From: Microcaldota archaeon | Lineage (GTDB): Archaea; Micrarchaeota; Micrarchaeia; Anstonellales; J096 | NCBI GenBank assembly: GCA_015520875.1 | Contig: WAPD01000085.1 | Span: forward strand, 1 to 7,634 | Length of the DNA stretch: 7,634 nt | Direction: 5' to 3' | Shown: positions 1 to 5,398 of the stretch, one piece after another | How the letters are laid out: every line of letters begins with the position of its first letter | Numbering within the stretch: position 1 is the first letter of the stretch | The notes under the pieces: generated by a model | What the model was told of the DNA's origin: nothing | Databases searched by the model: none | The model's input: the letters and a program-made list of their open reading frames with translations, nothing else | Position numbers and translations under genes: made by a program

Positions 1-432
1 ATAGAGAATGAAGAACTTTTCAATGAGTTTAAGGCGCAGGCAAAGAGAAAAATTGAGGAAATATATGATTTATTAGGGGAGCTTGAATATATTCCAATAG
101 ATGGCATTAAATTATTTATGATAAATGTGGATGATATTATAAAAAGGACAGAATTCCAAAGTAGTGGGAAAATAGCATCTTTCTTGTTGGAAAAAGAGGG
201 TCCTAATTCTGTAGTTGTTGCCTTAACAAGAAATATCTTTGTAATGAGGGTTGGGGACGAAGCCTATAAAAAAGGTGTTAACACCCATTATATTTTGGAA
301 TATTTTAAAGATATTGTGGCAGGCGGAGGACATGAAAAGGCAGCAGCTATGAAAGTTCCCCCTAAATACAAAGGGTATATAAAAGGGGAGATCCCTAATC
401 TGATAAAAAGGATGCTTCAACCTTCTCAATAG
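1..432 (+). CDS. DHH-family phosphoesterase (RecJ-like), C-terminal part, 5' end outside window
   Basis: The frame is open from base 1 without a start, so this is the last 143 codons of a longer protein. The fragment begins with a charged helical stretch (about codons 1-30) and continues into a DHHA1 domain. The diagnostic glycine-rich signature GGGHEKAAAM lies at about codons 108-117 and binds substrate in DHH/DHHA1 phosphoesterases. The catalytic DHH half would lie upstream of the window. Archaeal members include RecJ-like nucleases (such as GAN, the GINS-associated nuclease) and oligonucleotide or cyclic-dinucleotide phosphodiesterases; the C-terminal part cannot tell these apart. From memory, a RecJ-like gene often lies near pcc1 in archaeal genomes, which fits here although pcc1 is convergent. 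The last 38 bases overlap the 3' end of pcc1 on the other strand. An in-frame ATG at 118 falls inside the fold and is not the real start. Confidence 0.85.
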   Translation: MENEELFNEFKAQAKRKIEEIYDLLGELEYIPIDGIKLFMINVDDIIKRTEFQSSGKIASFLLEKEGPNSVVVALTRNIFVMRVGDEAYKKGVNTHYILEYFKDIVAGGGHEKAAAMKVPPKYKGYIKGEIPNLIKRMLQPSQ

Positions 433-619
433 TTCCAGTTATCCTTAATATGGAATTTAAAATGCGTCTGGCAGCTACACTATCCTTGGCGTCTATTTCT
501 ATGGTTAATTCGTTATCGTTAAGGGAAATTGTGAAAGGAGCTCTTGGATCTGGTTTCAATGCCTTTAATGCATAATAAACATGATTTGGTTGTAGAGGAT
601 ATTTAATTAGGATTTGCAT
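395..619 (-). CDS. pcc1: KEOPS complex subunit Pcc1
   Basis: This 74-residue protein fits the small Pcc1 family (usually about 75-90 residues). Pcc1 is the dimerisation subunit of KEOPS, which with Kae1, Bud32 and Cgi121 makes the t6A modification at position 37 of tRNAs reading ANN codons. The N-terminal half is a beta hairpin region ending in ELTIEIDAKD; the C-terminal half carries the family-typical helix and strand pattern DSVAARRILNSILRITGTIE (residues about 46-65), followed by EKVEASF. ATG is the only plausible start: no other ATG, GTG or TTG precedes it in frame within the nearby upstream bases. GGTG lies 11 bases upstream, a long spacing. The start overlaps the upstream membrane-protein gene by 13 bases, implying coupled translation as the last gene of the thiolase operon. 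Its 3' end overlaps the DHH gene on the other strand by 38 bases. Confidence 0.85.
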   Translation of the reverse strand: MQILIKYPLQPNHVYYALKALKPDPRAPFTISLNDNELTIEIDAKDSVAARRILNSILRITGTIEKVEASFLSD

Positions 620-936
620 TGTATGTAGAACACCTTGAATACTCCCTTTTCTGTATCGATGCGGATAGCTCTAGGGCACTCATTAACGGGTATTACAACT
701 GGGCTTTCTCTTGTATAAGGATACGAAGTATCAAATCCTATTGTAACATTTTTTATTAAATAATGATTGGGGTTGTATATCCAGAGCTTTCCTTCTCTGT
801 ATATAACTTTAATAGGTGATTTTTGATAGAAGGCCTGGGACTTTGTCAAATAATGGGAATTGGAAAACACCAGATAAAATTGAAATAATGAAATCACGGT
901 TAAAACAATTAAACCAATCCATATAACATATCTCAT
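607..936 (-). CDS. small single-pass membrane-anchored protein with a cysteine pair, unknown function
   Basis: I do not recognise this 109-residue protein. It begins MRYVIW and has one strong hydrophobic segment (about residues 5-24) after a positive residue, so an N-in, C-out anchor is likely. The remaining 85 residues look beta-rich (alternating stretches such as PIKVIYREGKLWIYNP and NVTIGFD) and contain exactly two cysteines, C87 and C107, near the C-terminus; these could form a disulfide outside the cell. No class III (pilin) signal-peptide site is evident. Its ATG overlaps the stop of the Lon-like ATPase gene in the 4-base form ATGA, and its own end overlaps pcc1 by 13 bases, so it is a real, translationally coupled member of the operon. 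An AGGGG tract on the minus strand lies about 11 bases before the start. It resembles in architecture, not in obvious sequence, the two small proteins after bud32. Confidence 0.7.
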   Translation of the reverse strand: MRYVIWIGLIVLTVISLFQFYLVFSNSHYLTKSQAFYQKSPIKVIYREGKLWIYNPNHYLIKNVTIGFDTSYPYTRESPVVIPVNECPRAIRIDTEKGVFKVFYIQCKS

Positions 937-2378
937 CTGTATTCAAACCCCTTACCTTTGCTCGTTGCATAGTCCACATTGATATCCTTCCACCAATTTC
1001 CACCAGTTATCTCTGCCAATTGCTCCTCTATGCTTTTACCATAACCAGTAGCCTCTTTAATATGTTCTTTTGTTATATAAGGGCTTTCTTCTGCCTTTGC
1101 CAAGTCCCCAGCTACTCTTATTATCCCACCCAAGTTCCTCAATCTAAGAGTAATCCCATTTACGTCATCTATAGTCTTAGCCATCCTTTTTGCGACTAGG
1201 TAGATTTCTTCTAGAGCACTTCTATCCGCATGTGGAATCTTTCCATCTTTCTCTATTTCCTGGGCAACAAATTGGAATAGTTTATATTTATTTTCAGGGG
1301 TGTCCTCCATCCATGTGCTTAATAAAACCTCATAACCATCTCCTCTTATCCTGCTTCTTAATGCTGGGTGTAATCCTTCTAGATCGCTTACATTTATCGC
1401 TCCCACTAAAATGAAATCGGCGGGGACATCTTCTACCTTCACAATAGCACCTGTTCCGCTAGAGCTCCTGCCTGTAATTGTGAATTTTTTATCTTGCATT
1501 GCCGTTAATATGGATCTTTGTAATTTGTAGCTTAATGTTGAGAGTTCATCTATGTATAAGACACCTTCGTGTGCCAAATGAACAGCTCCTGGCACAACCC
1601 TTTTATAATGGGGAACTCCTATATCAGGATGGCCCCCATAAGGGTCATGTTCAACATCCCCTAAAAGCTCTGTAGCTGTGGAACCAGTTGCTTGAACAAA
1701 TAACGATCTCTTAAAGGGCACTAAGACCTTTCGCTCCATTGACCTTACCCTTTCTTTTATAACGCTTAAGTCTGTAATCCTTTTAACATGGAACTTATCC
1801 TCTTCTAAAATATAGGTATAGGTGGTTATTTTACCTGTTTTATCTATCTTTTTAACCTCTGCTCTAGATAATCTCCTATCTTTTTGTATATCTCCAAAAG
1901 GCCCATCTCCAAATTTATGATACCCACAAGTAGGACATATTTCTTCATTTGCAGCAGATATAGTATTACATCTTTTACATCTTATTCCCAATTGTTGGGC
2001 TATTCCAATGGGGACTTCCCAGGGTTTTAATATTATGATTTTTTCATTTGAAAGTTTGTCCATCTCTTGGGTTTCTTTCTTATATTGGGCTATTAACTCT
2101 TTTGCGTTTTCCTTTCTCTCTATCTTTAAGATGGGTCTTTCTGGTTGTTTGGGATTGTTATAGATAACGATTTGTTCATTAGGTTCTGGAAGCACAGAGG
2201 CAATTGCCTTGGCTATCATACTTTTTCCTATACCAGGAGGTCCTACTAACAATAGATGTCTGTGTTGCTTGGCTGCTACTTTGGCAAGTCTAACAGCTCT
2301 ATCTTGACCTATTACTCTCTCAAATGGATCTTTAGGTATTTCAATATCATGTGTAGATTGAATATGATCTAAATTCAT
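933..2378 (-). CDS. LonB-related AAA+ ATPase with zinc-ribbon insert and no protease domain
   Basis: This 481-residue protein matches the AAA+ part of archaeal LonB. It shows Walker A GPPGIGKS (46-53), then the LonB-like segment through YNNP and the following helix, Walker B VLYIDE (273-278), a sensor-1 asparagine in GAINV (N329), an arginine-finger region LRSRIRG (340-346) and a lid with LRLRNLGGIIR (411-421). Two things differ from typical LonB (about 620-650 residues, as I recall). The insert after the first strands, where LonB has membrane segments, here carries a CXXC-X10-CXXC zinc ribbon (C134, C137, C148, C151) and nothing hydrophobic. The chain stops just after the lid, at GFEYR, with no S16 Ser-Lys protease domain. 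The stop overlaps the next gene as ATGA and that gene bears no protease domain, so a simple frameshift is unlikely. It is probably a cytosolic remodelling or unfolding ATPase; the substrate is unknown. No Shine-Dalgarno precedes the ATG. Confidence 0.8.
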   Translation of the reverse strand: MNLDHIQSTHDIEIPKDPFERVIGQDRAVRLAKVAAKQHRHLLLVGPPGIGKSMIAKAIASVLPEPNEQIVIYNNPKQPERPILKIERKENAKELIAQYKKETQEMDKLSNEKIIILKPWEVPIGIAQQLGIRCKRCNTISAANEEICPTCGYHKFGDGPFGDIQKDRRLSRAEVKKIDKTGKITTYTYILEEDKFHVKRITDLSVIKERVRSMERKVLVPFKRSLFVQATGSTATELLGDVEHDPYGGHPDIGVPHYKRVVPGAVHLAHEGVLYIDELSTLSYKLQRSILTAMQDKKFTITGRSSSGTGAIVKVEDVPADFILVGAINVSDLEGLHPALRSRIRGDGYEVLLSTWMEDTPENKYKLFQFVAQEIEKDGKIPHADRSALEEIYLVAKRMAKTIDDVNGITLRLRNLGGIIRVAGDLAKAEESPYITKEHIKEATGYGKSIEEQLAEITGGNWWKDINVDYATSKGKGFEYR

Positions 2379-2399
2379 AAGGTAATATAGGTTTAGGTG

Positions 2400-2407
2400 T
2401 TTTAAAA
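2400..2407 (-). promoter_or_regulatory. candidate internal TATA box for the Lon-like ATPase gene
   Basis: On the minus strand TTTTAAAA is centred about 25-26 bases before the Lon-like ATG, the distance expected if transcription begins at the start codon. The 30-base spacer after thiolase has no GGTG or GGAG motif in the minus-strand reading direction, which favours a leaderless start. The box overlaps nothing coding except the thiolase stop region just beyond it. AT-rich sequence makes chance matches easy. Confidence 0.4.
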
Positions 2408-2408
2408 C

Positions 2409-3575
2409 CTATACCCTTCTGAATATATGGACAACCGCGGTTGCTCCACTCCCACCCACATTATGTGTTAAACCATATTGGGCATCTTTTACCTGTCTTT
2501 CTCCTGCTTGTCCCCTTAATTGGGTTACTATTTCATAGGCTTGTTTTATACCTGTGGCACCTACAGGATGTCCTGCGGCTTTTAATCCTCCTGAAGTATT
2601 CACAACAACTTTTCCACCAAAGGTTGTTAGGCCCTCTCTTGCTGCTTTGTATCCTTCTCCGTATTTAAAAAATCCAAGACCTTCTATTGCCAATACCTCT
2701 CCAACTGTAAATGCATCATGGACCTCTGCTACATCTATATCATCAGGGGTGATTTGAGCTTGTTTATAGGCGTGTTGGGCTGCTATCTCTGTAGCCTTTA
2801 CCCTTGTTAGGGAATCTCTATCGTGTAATGCTATTGTATCTGAGGCTTGGCCTGAGGCGATTATCTCCACAGGTTCAGATGTATAAGAATAGGCTTCATC
2901 CAAAGGTGCTAAGATAACAACAGCAGCACCATCGGTAATAGGAGAAGCATCAAACACCTTTATAGGGCTTGCAATATATTTGGAATTCATAACAGTGTCT
3001 AATGTTATAGCCCTTGGGAACTGAGCATATGGGACCATTGTTGCATGTTTATGGTTTTTAACAGCAACCATTCCAAAATCCTCCTCTTTTGCTCCATGTT
3101 CCAACATATAAGCCCTCATCATCAATGCATATAAAGATGGGAAAGTGGCACCTACAAAGCCCTCCCACTCTCTATCTCCTGCTGCTGCCAAAATCTCTGT
3201 AACTGTTTCTGTATCTAAATCGGTCATTTTTTCTACACCGGCTGCAACAACAAAGTCATGCTGTCCTGATGCAACTGATAGGTATGCTTGCCTTAAAGCA
3301 ATACCACCAGAGGCACATGCAGCCTCAACCCTTGTAACAGGCAAAGGATTAAGTCCCATGTGGTCTGCTAACAAAGCTCCAAGGTGTTCTTGAGAGGCAA
3401 AAGAACCTCCGGCCATGTTTCCTACAAAACCGGCATCTAAGCGTTCTCCTTCTATGCCAGCATCTTCTATTGCCTTAATACCGGCTTCTAATGCCAATTC
3501 CCTTAAATCTTTGTTCCAGTGTTCTCCAAATTTAGTAATACCAATACCGATAACAGCAACTCTTCTTTTTTCCAT
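2409..3575 (-). CDS. archaeal thiolase (acetyl-CoA acetyltransferase family), probably mevalonate pathway
   Basis: This 388-residue protein is a full-length thiolase. The nucleophilic cysteine is C87 in EAACASGG, the conserved HDAF motif has H286, and the general acid/base histidine is H336 in GGLKAAGHPVGATG. The C-terminal loop reads HNVGGSGA (371-378) where bacterial biosynthetic thiolases have a second catalytic cysteine; the HNVGG form is typical of the archaeal and SCP2-like thiolase subfamily. In archaea this enzyme condenses two acetyl-CoA to acetoacetyl-CoA and hands it to HMG-CoA synthase through a DUF35 scaffold protein, the first steps to isoprenoid lipids. Those two genes often adjoin it, but neither is within this window. 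The ATG is preceded by a TATA box at leaderless distance and by no Shine-Dalgarno. It appears to be the first gene of the unit that continues to the Lon-like ATPase (30-base gap), a membrane protein and pcc1. Substrate choice cannot be read from sequence alone. Confidence 0.88.
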   Translation of the reverse strand: MEKRRVAVIGIGITKFGEHWNKDLRELALEAGIKAIEDAGIEGERLDAGFVGNMAGGSFASQEHLGALLADHMGLNPLPVTRVEAACASGGIALRQAYLSVASGQHDFVVAAGVEKMTDLDTETVTEILAAAGDREWEGFVGATFPSLYALMMRAYMLEHGAKEEDFGMVAVKNHKHATMVPYAQFPRAITLDTVMNSKYIASPIKVFDASPITDGAAVVILAPLDEAYSYTSEPVEIIASGQASDTIALHDRDSLTRVKATEIAAQHAYKQAQITPDDIDVAEVHDAFTVGEVLAIEGLGFFKYGEGYKAAREGLTTFGGKVVVNTSGGLKAAGHPVGATGIKQAYEIVTQLRGQAGERQVKDAQYGLTHNVGGSGATAVVHIFRRV

Positions 3576-3595
3576 GTTAGATTATGGGATAAAGC

Positions 3596-3603
3596 TTTTA
3601 TAA
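3596..3603 (-). promoter_or_regulatory. TATA box of the thiolase operon
   Basis: The minus strand reads TTATAAAA with its centre about 25 bases before the thiolase ATG, placing the expected transcription start on or next to the start codon. The bases between box and ATG contain no GGTG or GGAG. The 87-base divergent region 3576-3662 is shared with the tRNA-Ala promoter on the other strand. Confidence 0.6.
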
Positions 3604-3627
3604 TTAGGCTTGCGGGCCATTGGTAAG

Positions 3628-3635
3628 TTTTTAAA
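3628..3635 (+). promoter_or_regulatory. TATA-like box of tRNA-Ala and dCTP deaminase
   Basis: TTTTTAAA lies about 31 bases before the mature tRNA 5' end. With the usual 25-base spacing, transcription would begin about five bases before the tRNA, leaving a short 5' leader for RNase P. It is the best TATA match in the upstream region; no other promoter is evident before dCTP deaminase. Confidence 0.5.
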
Positions 3636-3662
3636 GGTTTTTGTTCCTAAATATGAGCAAGA

Positions 3663-3734
3663 GGGCCCGTAGCTCAACGGTAGAGCGCCCGCCTTGCACG
3701 CGGGAGGCTAGGGGTTCAAATCCCCTCGGGTCCA
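3663..3734 (+). tRNA. tRNA-Ala(TGC)
   Basis: This 72-base sequence folds as a complete cloverleaf. The acceptor GGGCCCG pairs with CGGGTCC, and the third pair is G3-U70, the classic alanine identity element. The anticodon stem CCCGC/GCGGG encloses the loop CTTGCAC with anticodon TGC at 3695-3697. The T stem AGGGG/CCCCT encloses TTCAAAT. The discriminator is A at 3734. No CCA is encoded and there is no intron. The dCTP deaminase start codon follows 15 bases after the tRNA, so the two are probably made as one transcript and separated by tRNase Z. Confidence 0.97.
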
Positions 3735-3740
3735 TATCTG

Positions 3741-3744
3741 GGTG
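3741..3744 (+). promoter_or_regulatory. Shine-Dalgarno GGTG of dCTP deaminase
   Basis: GGTG, an archaeal Shine-Dalgarno core, ends five bases before the GTG start at 3750. It supports GTG rather than a later ATG, and it lies wholly within the 15-base spacer after tRNA-Ala. Confidence 0.7.
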
Positions 3745-3749
3745 TTCGT

Positions 3750-4292
3750 GTGTTAAGCAGGAATGAAATTTTGGAGGAGATAAAACAGGGGCGCCTTAAG
3801 ATAGAACCTTTTGATATTTCTATGGTTGGTAACGATAGCATTGATATTAGATTAGGGGATGAATTATTAATATCAAAGGCAATAAATGATGTTATAGATG
3901 TTAAAAATCCTAAGGATATGTGGGAGAAGGTTAAGTTGGATGAAAAAGGTTTTTTGTTATATCCCCATCAGTTTTTGCTGGGAAGCACTTTGGAATCCAT
4001 TTCATTGCCTGAAGATATTGCCGCTTTTATAGAGGGGAGAAGCAGTGTTGGCAGATTGGGACTAATGATACATGTTACAGCTGGTGTGATACATGCCGGT
4101 TTCGGTAACTTGAAACCTTCTAAAATCACATTGGAGATGTATTCTTTAAATCCCAATCCTTTGAGGATTTATCCAGGGATAAAGATAGCCCAATTGACAT
4201 TTCATAGGTTGGAGAGCAAAACAGAGCCCTATGATAAAAAAGGTTCTTATTTCAATCAGCAGAAGCCTTTGCCTCCAAAAGGTCTAATCTAA
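3750..4292 (+). CDS. dcd: dCTP deaminase (Dcd/dUTPase family)
   Basis: This 180-residue protein matches the trimeric dCTP deaminase family, which makes dUTP from dCTP for dTMP synthesis; some archaeal members are bifunctional and go on to dUMP. The start MLSRNEILEEIKQGRLKIEPF is characteristic of the family, as are the phosphate-binding segment EGRSSVGRLGL (95-105), HVTAGVIHAGF (108-118) and ITLEM with the probable catalytic glutamate E129. The C-terminal tail GSYFNQQKPLPPKG should close over the nucleotide. I cannot tell mono- from bifunctional by eye. The start is GTG, fixed by GGTG five bases upstream and by the position of the family N-terminus. There is no room for its own promoter between tRNA-Ala and the gene. 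The last 9 bases overlap the end of a convergent small gene. Confidence 0.92.
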   Translation: MLSRNEILEEIKQGRLKIEPFDISMVGNDSIDIRLGDELLISKAINDVIDVKNPKDMWEKVKLDEKGFLLYPHQFLLGSTLESISLPEDIAAFIEGRSSVGRLGLMIHVTAGVIHAGFGNLKPSKITLEMYSLNPNPLRIYPGIKIAQLTFHRLESKTEPYDKKGSYFNQQKPLPPKGLI

Positions 4293-4619
4293 GCAAAAGA
4301 ACAATTGGGTTGTGTTGTTTTGATATAAGACAATTCTATAGATGCAAAAGCTTCCATTTGGAATAAGGGAAACTTTGATGTGATGGTTTTTGTAATTGAA
4401 ATCATTTATAGTTGTTAAAACATTGGGTGCTTTTTCCCTATTGATAATAGGAGCTTGTTTCCAAAGATAGTAATCGGAAGCTTCCAATAATAGGGTTCTT
4501 TGGTCAAAGAGCTTTTTATGTTGAATTCTGATGTGGGCTTCCATTTCATATATCTGATAAAACATAAACACAATCCAGAGCAATAGGAAAAACGCCAATA
4601 GGTTAACAAGGGTTTTCAT
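4284..4619 (-). CDS. small single-pass membrane-anchored protein with a cysteine pair, unknown function
   Basis: I do not recognise this 111-residue protein. It has a lysine after Met, then a long hydrophobic segment (about residues 4-22), suggesting N-in, C-out topology. A charged, probably helical stretch follows (about 24-48, EMEAHIRIQHKKLFDQRTLL), then a beta-rich end with two cysteines, C92 and C109, in short hydrophobic strands (SFCIYRIVLY and LFFCLD). This plan (anchor, stalk helix, small disulfide-capable head) recalls pseudopilin-like or other surface proteins, but no prepilin peptidase site is visible and the resemblance is only architectural. The start overlaps the preceding gene by 17 bases. 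No good Shine-Dalgarno is next to the ATG, so translational coupling is likely. It is the last gene after bud32, and its end overlaps dcd on the other strand by 9 bases. Confidence 0.65.
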   Translation of the reverse strand: MKTLVNLLAFFLLLWIVFMFYQIYEMEAHIRIQHKKLFDQRTLLLEASDYYLWKQAPIINREKAPNVLTTINDFNYKNHHIKVSLIPNGSFCIYRIVLYQNNTTQLFFCLD

Positions 4620-4848
4620 AGTCCCAAAGCACTTTAGAGTATTCTCCTGAATACCTTACCAATGAACCGTTTTTATATATAACTGGTGTTATGAAATAAT
4701 CATGTGTATAGCATTGGACATGGGCTAATTGGAACGCTTCATAGGGACCTAAGTAATCTTGGGGCATCTTTAATGACATTGTGGCCTTTATCATAAATAT
4801 CAAAGCAGCTAAATAAATCATGATAAAGAAAAGCTCTTCAATGGACAT
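4603..4848 (-). CDS. small single-pass membrane protein with two cysteines, unknown function
   Basis: I do not recognise this 81-residue protein. A hydrophobic segment spans about residues 6-22. The 59-residue remainder contains two cysteines, C46 and the very last residue C81. Topology is uncertain: glutamates precede the segment and lysines (K21, K27) follow it, which by the positive-inside rule would put the C-terminus in the cytoplasm, opposite to the other two small membrane proteins. A GAGGG tract lies about 6-10 bases before the ATG and could serve as Shine-Dalgarno. The gene overlaps the end of bud32 by 11 bases and the next small gene by 17 bases, so all three are read as one unit. 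A C-terminal cysteine is unusual and could be paired, metal-bound or modified; the sequence does not decide. Confidence 0.65.
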   Translation of the reverse strand: MSIEELFFIMIYLAALIFMIKATMSLKMPQDYLGPYEAFQLAHVQCYTHDYFITPVIYKNGSLVRYSGEYSKVLWDYENPC

Positions 4849-5368
4849 ATCTTGCCCTCTTTTTTATTTCCTCTAATTTTTTAAGCACTTTTTCATCCCT
4901 ATAGCTTTCTAGGATCTCTTGTTCATATTCTGGCGCTTCTGAAATGGCTACCAACAAGTCCATTGCCTTATCCTCTAATTTATAACTATAGAAGGAAAGA
5001 CCGAAATCTATTATGTAGATTTGGTCGCTCTCCAATAGATTAAATATGGTTAAATCATAGTGGATAATGTTATGGGAATGTAAGTGTTGAAGGGTTTCTC
5101 CAATAAAGGAGGCTATTTCTGGCGTTAGTTTGGGATGTGTGCCATCTATATACTCCATTGTAAATTCGTAGGTTTGTTTTTCATAGGGTTTTGGAACATT
5201 TAACATGCCATGGATTTTTTTAAGGATGTTGAATTCCCTTGTAGTCCTTTCTTTCCTTAAACGATTATCTAATATCTCTTCTAAAAAAGGCCTTCTTATT
5301 CTCCTTTTTATAACTGTTCCTTGGTCAAAATAGATAAATGATTCGCTACCCTGGGCAAGTAGGTCCAT
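4838..5368 (-). CDS. bud32: KEOPS complex kinase/ATPase subunit Bud32
   Basis: This 176-residue protein is a minimal RIO-like atypical kinase. Bud32 acts as an ATPase/kinase switch on Kae1 within KEOPS (tRNA t6A37 synthesis). Visible features in order are a glycine-poor nucleotide loop GSESFIYF, lysine K21 in VIKRR, the family motif RLRKERTTRE (helix glutamate E45), hinge MEYIDGT (71-77), catalytic loop HYDLTIFN (D105, N110), DFG (D121) and LEDKAMDLL (131-139). The C-terminal tail ends KKRARYVH, near the basic RGR-type tail of the family. The usual catalytic loop, as I recall it, is HGDLTTSN, so Y104 and IF108-109 are departures. It is slightly shorter than typical Bud32 (about 200). Many euryarchaea have Bud32 fused to Kae1; here it is separate. 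The ATG has a TATA box about 26 bases upstream and no Shine-Dalgarno. Two small membrane-protein genes follow with overlaps. Confidence 0.9.
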   Translation of the reverse strand: MDLLAQGSESFIYFDQGTVIKRRIRRPFLEEILDNRLRKERTTREFNILKKIHGMLNVPKPYEKQTYEFTMEYIDGTHPKLTPEIASFIGETLQHLHSHNIIHYDLTIFNLLESDQIYIIDFGLSFYSYKLEDKAMDLLVAISEAPEYEQEILESYRDEKVLKKLEEIKKRARYVH

Positions 5369-5373
5369 ATATG

Positions 5374-5382
5374 TTTTTATAA
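5374..5382 (+). promoter_or_regulatory. TATA box of tRNA-Pro and aCPSF1
   Basis: TTTTTATAA is centred about 32 bases before the mature tRNA 5' end, so transcription should begin a few bases upstream of the tRNA. It lies between the Bud32 ATG and the Bud32 TATA box on the other strand, so the two divergent promoters interlock. Confidence 0.55.
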
Positions 5383-5391
5383 GGTTTTCGG

Positions 5392-5398
5392 TTATAAA
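5392..5398 (-). promoter_or_regulatory. TATA box of the bud32 operon
   Basis: The minus strand reads TTTATAA with its centre about 27 bases before the bud32 ATG, consistent with a leaderless mRNA. A second TTATAAAAA on this strand lies only about 14 bases before ATG, too close to serve that start. It sits just upstream of tRNA-Pro, inside the footprint expected for the tRNA promoter. Confidence 0.5.

Noticed and set aside
223..429. Minus-strand open frame opposite the DHH gene and overlapping pcc1.
   Set aside because: The DHHA1 motif GGGH on the plus strand and the Pcc1 family match leave no room for a third gene.
607..936. Possibility that this gene is the frameshifted protease half of a split Lon.
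   Set aside because: It is only 109 residues, starts with a membrane anchor, and shows no serine-lysine dyad motif or other S16 signature.
1190..1414. Open frame on the plus strand opposite the Lon-like gene.
   Set aside because: It lies fully inside a well-supported AAA+ coding region on the other strand and its product has no recognisable features.
2441..3603. Several plus-strand open frames of 62-82 codons opposite thiolase.
   Set aside because: They are antisense to a thiolase whose catalytic motifs are intact throughout; their low-complexity, proline- and serine-rich products are typical of antisense reading.
4415..4609. Alternative minus-strand frame of 64 codons within the 111-residue membrane-protein gene.
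   Set aside because: The 111-residue frame has an overlap-coupled start and a clean membrane segment; the alternative is nested in another frame without its own ribosome site.
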